DNA of 64,000 nucleotides from Thermomicrobiales bacterium (GTDB taxonomy: Bacteria; Chloroflexota; Chloroflexia; Thermomicrobiales; UBA6265): contig JAUJOZ010000001.1 of assembly GCA_030447415.1 (NCBI GenBank), positions 62,001-126,000 of the forward strand. The letters are read 5' to 3'. The translations under genes and the position numbers were made by a program. Below the pieces are notes generated by a model. That model had not been told where the DNA came from, made no database searches, and worked only from the letters and a program-made list of their open reading frames with translations. This document shows, in pieces, positions 42,291 through 50,557 of this stretch (positions within the stretch are counted from its first letter, which is position 1; every line of letters begins with the position of its first letter).

Positions 42291-43169
42291 TTACTTCAGG
42301 CCACTCAGCAACACCCCGTTGACGAAGGCGCGCTGGGCAGCGAGGTAGACCAAGACAACGGGGAGCACCGAGATCACAGCCCCGGCCATGATCAGGCTCC
42401 ACTCGCTCGTGTAGCGGCCGTGCAGCAGTGCCAGCCCGACCGGCAGCGTCATCAAGCGCTCGTCGCTGGTCACGAGCAACGGCCAGAGAAAGCTGTTCCA
42501 ACTCGCCATGGTGGCGAAGACCGCAAGCGTGGCCAGGACCGGGCGAACCTGAGGGAGGATGACTTCGCGGAACACCGACCAGTGGGTGGCACCGTCGAGG
42601 AACGCGGCCTCCTCGTACTCCCGCGGAACGCCGAGCATTGCTTGGCGGAGGAGGAACGTGCCGAAGGCGCTGGTGATCCCGGGGAGGATCAGACCCTGGT
42701 ACGTGTCGACCCACCCGAGGCGCTGAACCAGGATGAAGAGCGGAGTGATCGTGACCTGAGACGGAACCATCAGCGCGGCAAGGTAGAGCGCGAAGACGGC
42801 GTCGCGGCCGCGCCAACGCATGCGGGCGAAGGCGTAGGCGGCGAGGGCACTCGAGGCGAGCTGACCAGTTACGGAGAGCGTCGTGACCAGGAGGCTGTTG
42901 CCGAACTTTTGAAGGAGCGGAACTGTCTCGGCCACCAGTTGGTAGCTCTCGAGGGTGAGTGGATTCGGGACGAGCCGCGGCGGCACGGTCAGCACGGCGC
43001 CTGGGGCCTTGAGAGACGTCGAGAGCATCCAAAGGAACGGCACGATCATCGACGCGCCGGCCAGGCTGAGCACGGCATAACGCAGGGTCGGCACGGTCCA
43101 GGATCGCGACCGGCGACCGGCGCTCGCAGTAGGCCGGGCGACGACCCGCCAGGAGGCGGCGCTACGCAT
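42291..43169 (-). CDS. sugar ABC transporter permease, MalG type
   Basis: Inner-membrane permease of the CUT1 importer, 292 residues. The ATG at 43169 overlaps the last eight bases of the upstream permease gene, typical of translational coupling. Six hydrophobic segments are seen, beginning with LRYAVLSLAGASMIVPFLWM. The ATPase-contact loop is EYEEAAFLDGATHWSVFREV (about residues 190-209) followed by ILPQVRPVL. SWNSFLWPLLV and the final VNGVLLSGLK are typical of MalG-like permeases. No ATPase gene is in the operon; as in many CUT1 systems, a shared MsiK-type ATPase encoded elsewhere probably energises it. Confidence 0.93.
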   Translation of the reverse strand: MRSAASWRVVARPTASAGRRSRSWTVPTLRYAVLSLAGASMIVPFLWMLSTSLKAPGAVLTVPPRLVPNPLTLESYQLVAETVPLLQKFGNSLLVTTLSVTGQLASSALAAYAFARMRWRGRDAVFALYLAALMVPSQVTITPLFILVQRLGWVDTYQGLILPGITSAFGTFLLRQAMLGVPREYEEAAFLDGATHWSVFREVILPQVRPVLATLAVFATMASWNSFLWPLLVTSDERLMTLPVGLALLHGRYTSEWSLIMAGAVISVLPVVLVYLAAQRAFVNGVLLSGLK

Positions 43170-44043
43170 CGAGGGCCACCCGTCGCTGCCAGCGGAGTTG
43201 AACAAGGGTCACGGCGAAGACGAGCGCGAAGAGGACCCACGAGATCGCCGCGGCGTAGCCCATCTCGCCGTAGCTAAAGGCGTGCTTGACCACCCGTTCG
43301 ACGAGAACGCTGGTGGCGCCAGCGGGGCCGCCCTCGGTCATGACCCAAACCTGATCGAAGACCTGGAACGAATTGATGACCGAGATGACCGTGACGAAGA
43401 AGGTGGTGGGGGCGAGGAGGGGAATGGTGATGGAGCGCAGGCGCTCCCAGGCGTTCGCCCCGTCGAGCGAGGCCGCCTCGTAGTAATCGGTCGGGATCGC
43501 CTGGAGGCCGGCGAGGAAGAGCACCATGACGAAGCCCAGATCCTTCCAGACGCTGGTAAGGATGATCGCCGGCATCGCCCAGGCCCGGTCGAAGAGCCAC
43601 CCCGGTCCGTCGACGCCGACGAGACCGAGGACGTAGTTCACGAGCCCGTACCGTGGGTTGAAGAGCCAACTCCAGAGGAGGGCGACGGCCACCCAGGACG
43701 AGACGACCGGCATGAAGAAGGCGGTCCGGAGCGCCGCGAGGCCGCGTAGTCGGGTGTTGAGCGCGAGCGCCACCGCGAGCGCCAACGTCATCACCAGCGG
43801 CACGTATCCGACGATGAACGTCAGCGTGTGACGCAGGGCGGCCCAAAAGGCCTGATCCTCGACGAGTCGCGCGAAGTTAGCGAGACCGACGTAGCGGGGC
43901 GAGGTCAGCAGATCCCATTCGAAGAGGGTGAGCACGAGGGAGGCAAGGATCGGCCCGACGGTGAAGACGACGAGACCGCCAAGGCCCGGTCCAACGAACA
44001 GAATCAGCCATCCCAAGCGGGCGATGCCACGTTCCCCGACCAT
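43162..44043 (-). CDS. sugar ABC transporter permease, MalF type
   Basis: The partner permease, 293 residues, starting at the ATG 44043 with AAGGAGG seven bases upstream. It has six membrane segments; the first is LGWLILFVGPGLGGLVVFTV. FEWDLLTSPRYVGLANFARL is a conserved external segment, and the contact loop is DYYEAASLDGANAWERLRSI (about residues 193-212). The 3' end overlaps the MalG-type gene by eight bases. It follows the ROK regulator by 92 bp on the same strand. Confidence 0.93.
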   Translation of the reverse strand: MVGERGIARLGWLILFVGPGLGGLVVFTVGPILASLVLTLFEWDLLTSPRYVGLANFARLVEDQAFWAALRHTLTFIVGYVPLVMTLALAVALALNTRLRGLAALRTAFFMPVVSSWVAVALLWSWLFNPRYGLVNYVLGLVGVDGPGWLFDRAWAMPAIILTSVWKDLGFVMVLFLAGLQAIPTDYYEAASLDGANAWERLRSITIPLLAPTTFFVTVISVINSFQVFDQVWVMTEGGPAGATSVLVERVVKHAFSYGEMGYAAAISWVLFALVFAVTLVQLRWQRRVALDA

Positions 44044-44135
44044 CGCGTCGCGTTCCCTCCTTTCAGCCCGGGACGTTGTCGCCGGGAGTGAAGGCGCTTG
44101 GCGACTCCCGGTGCCTCCTCATGGGTGGTCCTTCG

Positions 44136-45368
44136 CTACCCGGCCGCCATGGTTCTGAAGGAGGCGCGTGCCTCATCGCCGTGGTAGAGCGCAGGGCGGA
44201 AGAGCTCGTCGAGCATGAGGCTGGCGGCGCCGCGCGCCCACGCGTCGTCACCCCAGGGCTCGACGACCAACCGGAGATCGGAGAAGAAGTCGTCGAAGCA
44301 GTGCGCCTTCAACGCCTCCCGCAACGGCTCCAAGAGCAGGTCGAGGGCGCCGGCACCCTCGCCGCCGACGATCAACAGCGGCGGGTTGAAGACGTTGACC
44401 AAGTCGGCGATGGCCCGACCGAGAGTGCGGCCCGCCTCGGCGAAGACGGCGCGGGCGACTGCATCCTCCCCGCGGGCCAAGGCGATCGCCTCCGGCATGG
44501 TGAGGTCATTGCGGTTCAGCGCGGTTCGGAGGTGGCGAAGGATGGCGGGGTCGGCGACGAGGGCCTCCAAGCAGCCGTGCTTGCCGCAGTCGCAGCGGGG
44601 CCCGTCGGGAACGACCGTGACGTGACCGAACTCGCCGGCGCCACCATTACCGCCGCGGTAGAGCTGCCCGTTGAGGACCATGCCCATGCCGACGCCGCGA
44701 CCGAGGGTGACGACCAGAAAATCGGCAACACCAAGGCCCGCGCCGAACCACTGTTCGGCAAGGGCGAGGGTGTTGACGTCGTTCTCCAGGACAACCGGGA
44801 GGGCGAGTCGGTTCTCGACGAGGGCACGCAAGGGGACGTCGCGCCAGCGGAAGAACGGCGAGAAGCGACAGATCCCTTCACGGCGGGCGATGACGCCGGC
44901 CATGCCAAGGCCGAGACCGAAGACGCGCTGGCCGGGGTAAGTGGCGCGGAGGGCTTCGACCACGTCGGCGAGGGCGGCTACGACGGCTTCGGGGCGCTGG
45001 TCGGCGTCGAGGGGCACCTCTCGCTCGTCGACGATCTCGGCGGTGAGGTCGGTGAGAGCGGCGACGATGTGGGTTTCGGTCAGCTTGACCCCGACGACGA
45101 ATCCGGCGCGGCGGTTGAGGGCGAGGAGGATGGGGCGCCGGCCGCCGGTGGAGGCGCCGGCCTCGTGTTCGTAGACGAGGTTCTGGTGGATGAGGTCGGC
45201 GGTGATGCCGGAGACGGTAGCCAGGCTGAGGCGGGTTGCCTCGGCAATGTCGGTGCGGGAGATGGGGCCGCGGGCGCGCACCATGCCGAGGATCAGGGAC
45301 TGGTTGATGTCCCGGATGGTCTGGCGGTTGGCGGAGCGTAGGCGAAGGGCCATCGGCGCTCGATCCAT
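44136..45368 (-). CDS. ROK-family transcriptional regulator
   Basis: A 410-residue NagC/XylR-type regulator that probably controls the adjacent sugar-uptake and GH31 genes. The N-terminal winged helix is at about 20-75 (ISRTDIAEATRLSLATVSGI). The ROK sugar-kinase-like domain follows, with GVKLTETHIVAAL, VLENDVNTLALAEQWFGAG and the signature GEFGHVTV with the zinc motif CDCGKHGCLEAL. The start is uncertain among ATG 45368, ATG 45353 and TTG 45380; none has a clear ribosome site. A TTCAGTGAA palindrome lies 21 bases upstream at 45389-45397. It heads the operon, which fits local control by the imported sugar. Confidence 0.9.
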   Translation of the reverse strand: MDRAPMALRLRSANRQTIRDINQSLILGMVRARGPISRTDIAEATRLSLATVSGITADLIHQNLVYEHEAGASTGGRRPILLALNRRAGFVVGVKLTETHIVAALTDLTAEIVDEREVPLDADQRPEAVVAALADVVEALRATYPGQRVFGLGLGMAGVIARREGICRFSPFFRWRDVPLRALVENRLALPVVLENDVNTLALAEQWFGAGLGVADFLVVTLGRGVGMGMVLNGQLYRGGNGGAGEFGHVTVVPDGPRCDCGKHGCLEALVADPAILRHLRTALNRNDLTMPEAIALARGEDAVARAVFAEAGRTLGRAIADLVNVFNPPLLIVGGEGAGALDLLLEPLREALKAHCFDDFFSDLRLVVEPWGDDAWARGAASLMLDELFRPALYHGDEARASFRTMAAG

Positions 45369-45388
45369 CCCGGGGTGCAATAACTTTG

Positions 45389-45397
45389 TTCAGTGAA
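45389..45397. promoter_or_regulatory. candidate ROK operator TTCAGTGAA
   Basis: A nine-base palindrome with a central G in the AT-richer stretch just upstream of the ROK gene start, positioned where an autoregulatory operator would be expected. Confidence 0.3.
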
Positions 45398-45537
45398 GCA
45401 AGGAAGTACAGAATAGAGACGGCGGTGGTGTGTGTCAAGAGGGGCGGTCAGCCACCATCGAGCCCGCCGACCTCGTCAACCCCTTCATCGACCGTGGCCG
45501 GCGATGCTGTTGCGCGCAACACCAATCAGCCGTATGA

Positions 45538-45547
45538 TGTACGTACA
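45538..45547. promoter_or_regulatory. palindrome TGTACGTACA next to a -10-like TATGAT
   Basis: A ten-base palindrome in the spacer between the divergent ROK and DUF6766 genes. The hexamer TATGAT (45533-45538) overlaps its first base and could be the -10 box of the DUF6766 gene. The same palindrome occurs at 29153-29162. Confidence 0.45.
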
Positions 45548-45645
45548 CACGACGGCTTGGGCCGGACAGCCGTTGGGGATCGGTCCGAACGGGGTGAACG
45601 TCGACCCCCGCGGTGGGTCAGGCGGCAAGGGGAGGCAGCCGGACG

Positions 45646-46023
45646 ATGAAGCGGCTATGGCGCGGCTATAACCTGGGAATCGTCCTGCTCGCGTTGTTCC
45701 TCGCGAGCTGGGTGGGGCAGACCTGGACCGGCTGGCGAGGGTTTGTGGCGGAGCAAGCCTCCCACGGACAGAGTGCGCACGTCTTCGGCGCGGAGGGCTA
45801 CGTCTGGGGGTGGGGGCAGGCGACGTTCGAGAACTGGCAGTCGGAGTTCCTCCAGCTCCTGACCATGGTCGTGCTCACCGCGTACCTCGTCTACCGGGGA
45901 AGTCCGGAGTCCAAGGACGGACAAGAGGAGATGCGGGCCGCGATCGAGCGCATCGAGCGCCGGCTAGCCGAGATGACGGCAGAAGAGCGCCGGCGCGCGT
46001 TCGGCCGGATCTCCGCCGACTAA
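45646..46023 (+). CDS. DUF6766-like small membrane protein
   Basis: A 125-residue protein with the ATG at 45646 preceded by AAGGGGAGG about 11 bases upstream. Segment 1 is a transmembrane helix (YNLGIVLLALFLASWVGQT), segment 2 is FLQLLTMVVLTAYLVYRG near residues 68-85, and the rest is a charged C-terminal helix (MRAAIERIERRLAEMTAEER) that could form a coiled coil. The conserved middle (TWTGWRGF, WGQATFENWQSEFLQ) matches my memory of the DUF6766 family, whose function is unknown. It stands alone, divergent from the ROK gene and closed by a bidirectional hairpin. Confidence 0.7.
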   Translation: MKRLWRGYNLGIVLLALFLASWVGQTWTGWRGFVAEQASHGQSAHVFGAEGYVWGWGQATFENWQSEFLQLLTMVVLTAYLVYRGSPESKDGQEEMRAAIERIERRLAEMTAEERRRAFGRISAD

Positions 46024-46097
46024 CGCGTCGAAATCGCCCGCCGGGGACGATCCACCCCCGGTTCCGATCCCAGCGCAATGTCCCAGCGCCGAACGGC

Positions 46098-46126
46098 ACG
46101 GGGGCCGCCCATTAGGCGGCCCCCGT
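46098..46126. terminator. bidirectional terminator hairpin
   Basis: A perfect 12-base-pair stem (ACGGGGGCCGCC with GGCGGCCCCCGT, loop CATTA) in the spacer between two convergent genes. Confidence 0.75.
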
Positions 46127-46161
46127 CGTGTGCGACGGTCCGTTCCGCTGCCAGTGCCGGA

Positions 46162-47349
46162 CTAGGCGAACGCGGCGGCGGGGATGGCGCAGGCGACGTC
46201 GCTGTACTCGATGTCGTCAAGCGACGTCGGGGCGTCCGGGCCGCACATCGGACAGTTTGGGTCGCGGCTAAGCTTGAGATCGCGGAACGTCGTCGTCAGG
46301 GCGTCGTAGGTCAGAAGGCGGCCGACGAGCGGCTCGCCGACGCCGAGAATCAGCTTGGCGACCTCGGTTGCCTGGAGCAGGCCGATCGTGCCGGGGAGCA
46401 GGCCGAGCACGCCCGCCTCGGCGCAGCTTGGGGCGAGATCCGGTGGGGGCGGGTCGGGGAAGAGGCAACGGTAGCAAGGACCCTCGCCGGCGAGAAACGT
46501 CGTCGCCTGGCCTTCGAAGCGGAAGATGCTACCGTGGACGTTTGGCTTGGCGAGCAGCACACAGGCGTCGTTGATCAGGTAGCGGGTCGCGAAATTGTCC
46601 GTGCCGTCGAGGATCACGTCGTAGGGCGCGAAGATCTCCAGGACGTTCTCCTTGGTCAGCCGCGTCTCGTGGGCGACGACCTGCACGTCCGGGTTGAGGG
46701 CCTCGATGGTGAGGCGGGCCGATTCGACCTTCGGCATTCCGACGCGGTCGGTGGTGTGGATCACCTGGCGCTGCAGGTTGCTATCGTCGACCGTGTCGGC
46801 GTCGACCACGCCCAGCGTACCGACGCCGGCGGCGGCCAGGTAGAGCGCGGCGGGAGAACCAAGACCGCCGGCACCGACGAGAAGGACCTTGGCGTCAAGC
46901 AGCTTGCGCTGTCCCGCCTCACCCACCTCTGGAATCAGGAGGTGGCGGCTGTAACGGCGGCGCTGGTCGGCAGACAGGCTGCGCGGGGCCACCCAGGGCA
47001 GGCCGGCCCCCTTCCAGGCGTTGAATCCGCCCTCCAGCGAGACGACGTCGGCATAGCCGAGGTCCTGCAGCGCCTTAGCGGCGAAGGCGGAGCGGACGCC
47101 CCCGGCGCAGTAGACGACGACCGGGCGGTGGCGGTCGCGCACCGCCTCCTCGATTCGCATCTCCAAGAAGCCGCGGGGGATGTGGATCGCGCCGGGAACG
47201 ACGCCCTGCTCGACTTCGTCGGCTTCGCGGACGTCGACGGCGACCGCATCCTGCGCGTATTGCAGCTCGTGAGCTTGGAGGGCGTCGACCTCGCGAATCG
47301 CCGACTTGGTGCGGTCTAGCAGGTCGCGGTAGGTGGTTGGGGTCGGCAT
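46162..47349 (-). CDS. rhodanese-ThiF fusion, sulfur-carrier activating enzyme (MoeZ-like)
   Basis: A 395-residue cytosolic enzyme joining a rhodanese domain (residues 10-120) to an E1-like adenylyltransferase domain (125-385). The rhodanese persulfide Cys is 81 in VVVYCAGGVRS. The E1 domain has RRYSRHLLIPEVGEAGQRKL, LVGAGGLGSPAALYLAAAG (ATP loop) and the zinc pairs CYRC and CPMC. In the known MoeZ/MoeBR proteins the order is E1 then rhodanese; here it is reversed, as in some other bacteria. It would adenylate and sulfurate a ubiquitin-like carrier such as ThiS, MoaD or CysO for thiamin, molybdopterin or cysteine synthesis; no carrier gene is close by. An imperfect promoter containing a palindromic site lies just upstream. 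Confidence 0.88.
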   Translation of the reverse strand: MPTPTTYRDLLDRTKSAIREVDALQAHELQYAQDAVAVDVREADEVEQGVVPGAIHIPRGFLEMRIEEAVRDRHRPVVVYCAGGVRSAFAAKALQDLGYADVVSLEGGFNAWKGAGLPWVAPRSLSADQRRRYSRHLLIPEVGEAGQRKLLDAKVLLVGAGGLGSPAALYLAAAGVGTLGVVDADTVDDSNLQRQVIHTTDRVGMPKVESARLTIEALNPDVQVVAHETRLTKENVLEIFAPYDVILDGTDNFATRYLINDACVLLAKPNVHGSIFRFEGQATTFLAGEGPCYRCLFPDPPPPDLAPSCAEAGVLGLLPGTIGLLQATEVAKLILGVGEPLVGRLLTYDALTTTFRDLKLSRDPNCPMCGPDAPTSLDDIEYSDVACAIPAAAFA

Positions 47350-47803
47350 CAGACACTCCGGGGCGGCGCCATCGTCCGCGGGATGGTCGCAGCATAGCTG
47401 AGTTCTTGGTCAAGAATAGGATAGAGAAAGGCGCAGGGCAAGCCGACCCGGTCGCCATGCCCTGCGCCCTGCCCCCGTCTAGCGACGTGATGGTCCGCAG
47501 GAGCGCGCCACCCGAGGGAGACATGGTCCGGCAATTGCGCTTCGCGTTCCTCGGCTGCCCCGTGGCGGCGCGGCCATCGTGCGGCCTGCAGGATGGGCCG
47601 AGATTGGCCGGTTGGGCGGGAGGCGCCTATCGAGTGAGCGGCGACGGGTGGTGGATCGGCGGTGGTGTCCTACCCCGATCCGAGCACCCCGCGGGGAGAC
47701 GGCGCGCTGCGTCGCGCCGCAGGGTAAGGGACGGGAGGGGACGCGGCGCCCACGGGCAGAGCCGCGCCGACCGCGCCAACGACACGACACACGAGGAGGA
47801 ACC
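47350..47803. other. spacer between divergent rhodanese-ThiF and secreted-protein genes
   Basis: About 450 bp with no supported gene. Its left part holds the candidate operator at 47403-47416 and an AT-rich stretch (AAGAATAGGATAGAGAAAGG); the rest is GC-rich without structure I can name. Confidence 0.35.
47403..47416 (-). promoter_or_regulatory. candidate operator TTCTTGGTCAAGAA
   Basis: A 14-base inverted repeat (TTCTTG-GT-CAAGAA). On the minus strand a -10-like TATGCT lies at 47391-47396, so a protein bound to the palindrome would occupy the promoter spacer of the rhodanese-ThiF gene, the usual place for a repressor. Confidence 0.45.
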
Positions 47804-48859
47804 GTGGTGCAACCGATTCGAACCGCCGCCGCCGTGGTGGCGTCCATGCTGCTGGCCTTCGCGCTGCTGCTGACGGCTACCGGCCGGGCGCTGGCCCAGG
47901 ATGCGACGCCGATGGCGAGCCCGATGGCGAGCCCGACCGCCGGGCCGTGCGACGCGCCGACGCTGCCTCCCGGTACACCGACGCCGCAGGAGGAACCGTT
48001 CGAGGAAGCCTCGCCCGAGGCAACCCCGTCCATCGACATGGGGACGCCGGATCCGGCGGCCGCCGGGGCGGCGGTGGCCACCGAGGCTGCCATGGAGGCC
48101 AGCCCGGACGCGATGGACGCGTCCCCGGCCGCGATGGCGACGCCGGTCGCCGGCACGCCGGCCGACCAGGCGACGGCGGACCGGGTGGCGGCCGGGCTCC
48201 AGAACATCGTCAACTGCTTCAACAGCGGCGACTATCTGGCCTTCGCCGCGCTCCACACCCAGAACGGCCTGATGAACGAGTTCGGGACGACCAACCCGTA
48301 CGATCTGCCGCTCTTCGTCCAGGGCAGCCCGTCGATCACGCTTCAGTCGGTGACGGATGTCCAAACTCACCCCGACGGCCGACTCAGCGCCGATACCGTG
48401 ACCCTCTTCGGACCACAGCTCCAGCATGAGCGCATCTTCCTCGTTGAGCAGGATGGATACCTGCTGTTCGATGAGGGCGTAGATCTGCCGGTGGAGGCGC
48501 CGGCTGGGGCGACCACCGTCTCGGTTTCGATGACCGACTTCGCGTTCTCGCTCGACCAGGACACGGTGCCCGCGGGTGACGTCGTGCTCCACGGGATCAA
48601 CAACGGCCAGTACTTCCACGAGATCGCCGTCGTGAAGTTCCCGGAGGGCGTGCAGTTCTCGATGGAGATGATGGAGGCGCCCGAGCCGCCGGCGGGGACG
48701 CAGTTCCTCGGTGGGAGCGCGGGCCCTCCGGGCGCGGAGTTCGACCTCGTGCTGGTCGGTCTGCAACCGGGAACCTACACGCTGCTCTGCTTCGTCGACG
48801 AGCCGGACCGCGTGCCGCACGTCGTCAAGGGGATGGTGACGGAGCTGACGGTCCAGTAG
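47804..48859 (+). CDS. secreted protein with NTF2-like and cupredoxin-like parts
   Basis: A 351-residue exported protein. GAGGAGGA at 47793-47800 supports a GTG start at 47804 or the next codon 47807. The signal peptide is at residues 1-33 (VVASMLLAFALLLTATGRAL, then AQDATP). A Pro/Ala/Met-rich linker with repeated MASP/ATP units covers about 35-125. A region with ADRVAAGLQNIVNCFNSGDY resembles an NTF2/SnoaL fold (130-220). The last 110 residues look like a cupredoxin sandwich (TTVSVSMTDFAFSLDQDTVP, HEIAVVKF, GTYTLLCFVDEPD with HVVKGMV). Those residues (His, Cys, His, Met) could form a copper site, but this is inference. Function unknown. Confidence 0.75.
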   Translation: MVQPIRTAAAVVASMLLAFALLLTATGRALAQDATPMASPMASPTAGPCDAPTLPPGTPTPQEEPFEEASPEATPSIDMGTPDPAAAGAAVATEAAMEASPDAMDASPAAMATPVAGTPADQATADRVAAGLQNIVNCFNSGDYLAFAALHTQNGLMNEFGTTNPYDLPLFVQGSPSITLQSVTDVQTHPDGRLSADTVTLFGPQLQHERIFLVEQDGYLLFDEGVDLPVEAPAGATTVSVSMTDFAFSLDQDTVPAGDVVLHGINNGQYFHEIAVVKFPEGVQFSMEMMEAPEPPAGTQFLGGSAGPPGAEFDLVLVGLQPGTYTLLCFVDEPDRVPHVVKGMVTELTVQ

Positions 48860-48902
48860 GCGAGCAAGCCGGCACGGCCGTCGACACCGAGAACGAGGAC
48901 GG

Positions 48903-48928
48903 GGCCGCCGGGAAGAACCCCGGCGGCC
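48903..48928. terminator. terminator hairpin between convergent genes
   Basis: GGCCGCCGGG pairs with CCCGGCGGCC (ten base pairs, loop AAGAAC), 43 bases after the stop of the secreted-protein gene and 37 bases before the end of the convergent gene. Confidence 0.65.
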
Positions 48929-48965
48929 TCATCGTATTGCGACCGTGGATGCTGTGAGCCGACCG

Positions 48966-49694
48966 TTAGGTCGTCGTCTCACCGCCGGCGCTCGCCGCCT
49001 GCTCACGGGCCGCGGTCAAGAAGACGTTGAGGGCTCGGAGCAGGTTGCGGATGCTGCCTTCGTCGAGGAGGAAGAGGGCAAGCTCCGTCTCCTCGGCGCT
49101 GAAGGAGAGCGAGGCCGGGGCGGCCGCGTCGTCGCCGATGCGTGCATCGGCGGCTTGAACCGAACCCTCGGCGGCGACGGCGGCAAGCCAGGCGGTCGCC
49201 TCGGCGTCGGCGGCGCGGAGGAGGCGCAGGAGTTCCTCGGCGGCGGCGCCACGGGTGGCGGCCGGGGCGCCACCCGCATGGGGGGCGGTGGCCGGCGCTT
49301 GCGGGCTGGGGAGCGGCGCGTCACCGGCAAGGGCGCGGTAGGTGGCGGGGGTGGTAGCGAGGAGGAAGCCGTCGGCGTCGGTCAGGGCGTGGGCGACGAG
49401 GCGGGGACCCGGGGCGTTGCGCTCGGCCGCGGTCCGCAGGGTGGCGAGGTCGGCGTCGAAGCGCTCCCGGCCGGTGCGACCCGCGGTGTCGCGGGCGGCG
49501 AGGGCGTAGATGTAGACGAGGAAGGCGGCGTCGCCGACGGACGAAGCGAGCTCGGCGGCGTAGACGCCGCCCGTCGTGTCGCGTTCGACGCGGACCAGCT
49601 CCGGGGCAAGCACGCCGGGATCATCCTCCAACCCGAGCGCCTGGACCAGGAAGGCGGCGGCCTTGAGGGGTTGGGCGTCGGTGTGGAGGTCCAT
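48966..49694 (-). CDS. hypothetical helical protein
   Basis: A 242-residue protein that I do not recognise. The ATG at 49694 has AAAGGA about 13 bases before it; the frame is open upstream but only as Pro/Arg-rich sequence. It starts MDLHTDAQPLKAAAFLVQAL and continues with alternating helices, many Ala and few aromatic residues (GDAAFLVYIYALAARDTAGR). A Pro/Ala linker around 140-160 separates two halves, and the C-terminal half ends in SAEETELALFLLDEGSIRNL followed by LRALNVFLTAAREQA. No signal peptide is seen. It is divergent from the cytidine deaminase gene. Confidence 0.6.
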   Translation of the reverse strand: MDLHTDAQPLKAAAFLVQALGLEDDPGVLAPELVRVERDTTGGVYAAELASSVGDAAFLVYIYALAARDTAGRTGRERFDADLATLRTAAERNAPGPRLVAHALTDADGFLLATTPATYRALAGDAPLPSPQAPATAPHAGGAPAATRGAAAEELLRLLRAADAEATAWLAAVAAEGSVQAADARIGDDAAAPASLSFSAEETELALFLLDEGSIRNLLRALNVFLTAAREQAASAGGETTT

Positions 49695-49925
49695 GGTGGG
49701 CGGTGGGTTCCTTTCGCTGTGGCGTCGTGGGTCGGGGTCTGCGAGCCGACGTGGTCGGGAGAACGAACGCCTCGTGACGGTGCGAGGACCGATGGGCGCC
49801 GTCCTTCTCCCGGCAACACGTGAGGCCGGTCCTGGGGGCGGGGTGGGGCCGCCCGGCTTGCCGCGGGAACGCGTTCGCGGTGCGATGATACGCATGGCTG
49901 TCCAAGGCCGGCTAGGGAGGGGCGC

Positions 49926-50372
49926 GTGACGATTCGATCCGACGACCCGCCGATCGACGAGCGCCGAATCGGGCAACTACTTGAGGCGGCGCGGACCGCG
50001 GCGGCGCATGCCTACGTCCCCTATTCGCGGTTCCCGGTGGGGGCGGCACTGCTGACCGCGGACGGCACGGTCATCACCGGCTGCAACGTCGAGAACGCGA
50101 GCTACGGGCTAACGGTCTGCGCGGAGCGAGTGGCGATTTGGACCGCGGCGGCGGCCGGGCACCGTGCGGTACGCGCCATTGCGGTGGTGGCGCCGAAGGC
50201 GCTCGGGGCGACGCCCTGTGGCGCCTGCCGCCAGGTCCTCAACGAATTCGCCCCGCGGGACAGCGACCTCCTCGTCGTCGTCGAGGGAGCGGACGGCCCC
50301 GAGCCGGTGGTACTTTCGGCTCTGCTGCCCCGCTCGTTCGGCCCGACAGACCTGGAGCGGGCCGAGGGTTGA
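49926..50372 (+). CDS. cdd: cytidine deaminase
   Basis: Deaminates cytidine and deoxycytidine to the uridine forms in pyrimidine salvage. It has 148 residues, a typical tetrameric-class length. The GTG at 49926 follows AGGGAGGGG, supporting it as start. The nucleoside-binding GCNVENASY is at 52-60. The zinc ligands are Cys65, Cys98 and Cys101 (CAER and PCGACRQ), with the catalytic Glu67 beside the first. The C-terminal LLPRSFGPTDLE is also conserved. No other salvage genes are adjacent; it is followed after 185 bp by the LigD-type polymerase gene. Confidence 0.95.
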   Translation: MTIRSDDPPIDERRIGQLLEAARTAAAHAYVPYSRFPVGAALLTADGTVITGCNVENASYGLTVCAERVAIWTAAAAGHRAVRAIAVVAPKALGATPCGACRQVLNEFAPRDSDLLVVVEGADGPEPVVLSALLPRSFGPTDLERAEG

Positions 50373-50557
50373 GCGCCGACTGCCGAGCAGGTGAGGCGGG
50401 TGGTTCGGGCGGGGTAGATCCGGCAGTCACGTCGGGCGGATCGTCGTGCGCGCCCGTGGTTTCGGCACCGGCGACTGCGCGCCCAGGCAGTTCCTCGACG
50501 ATGGTCGGATGGCCACTGGCTGATCGGCGACCGCTGACCGCTGAGAGTTGATCGCGC

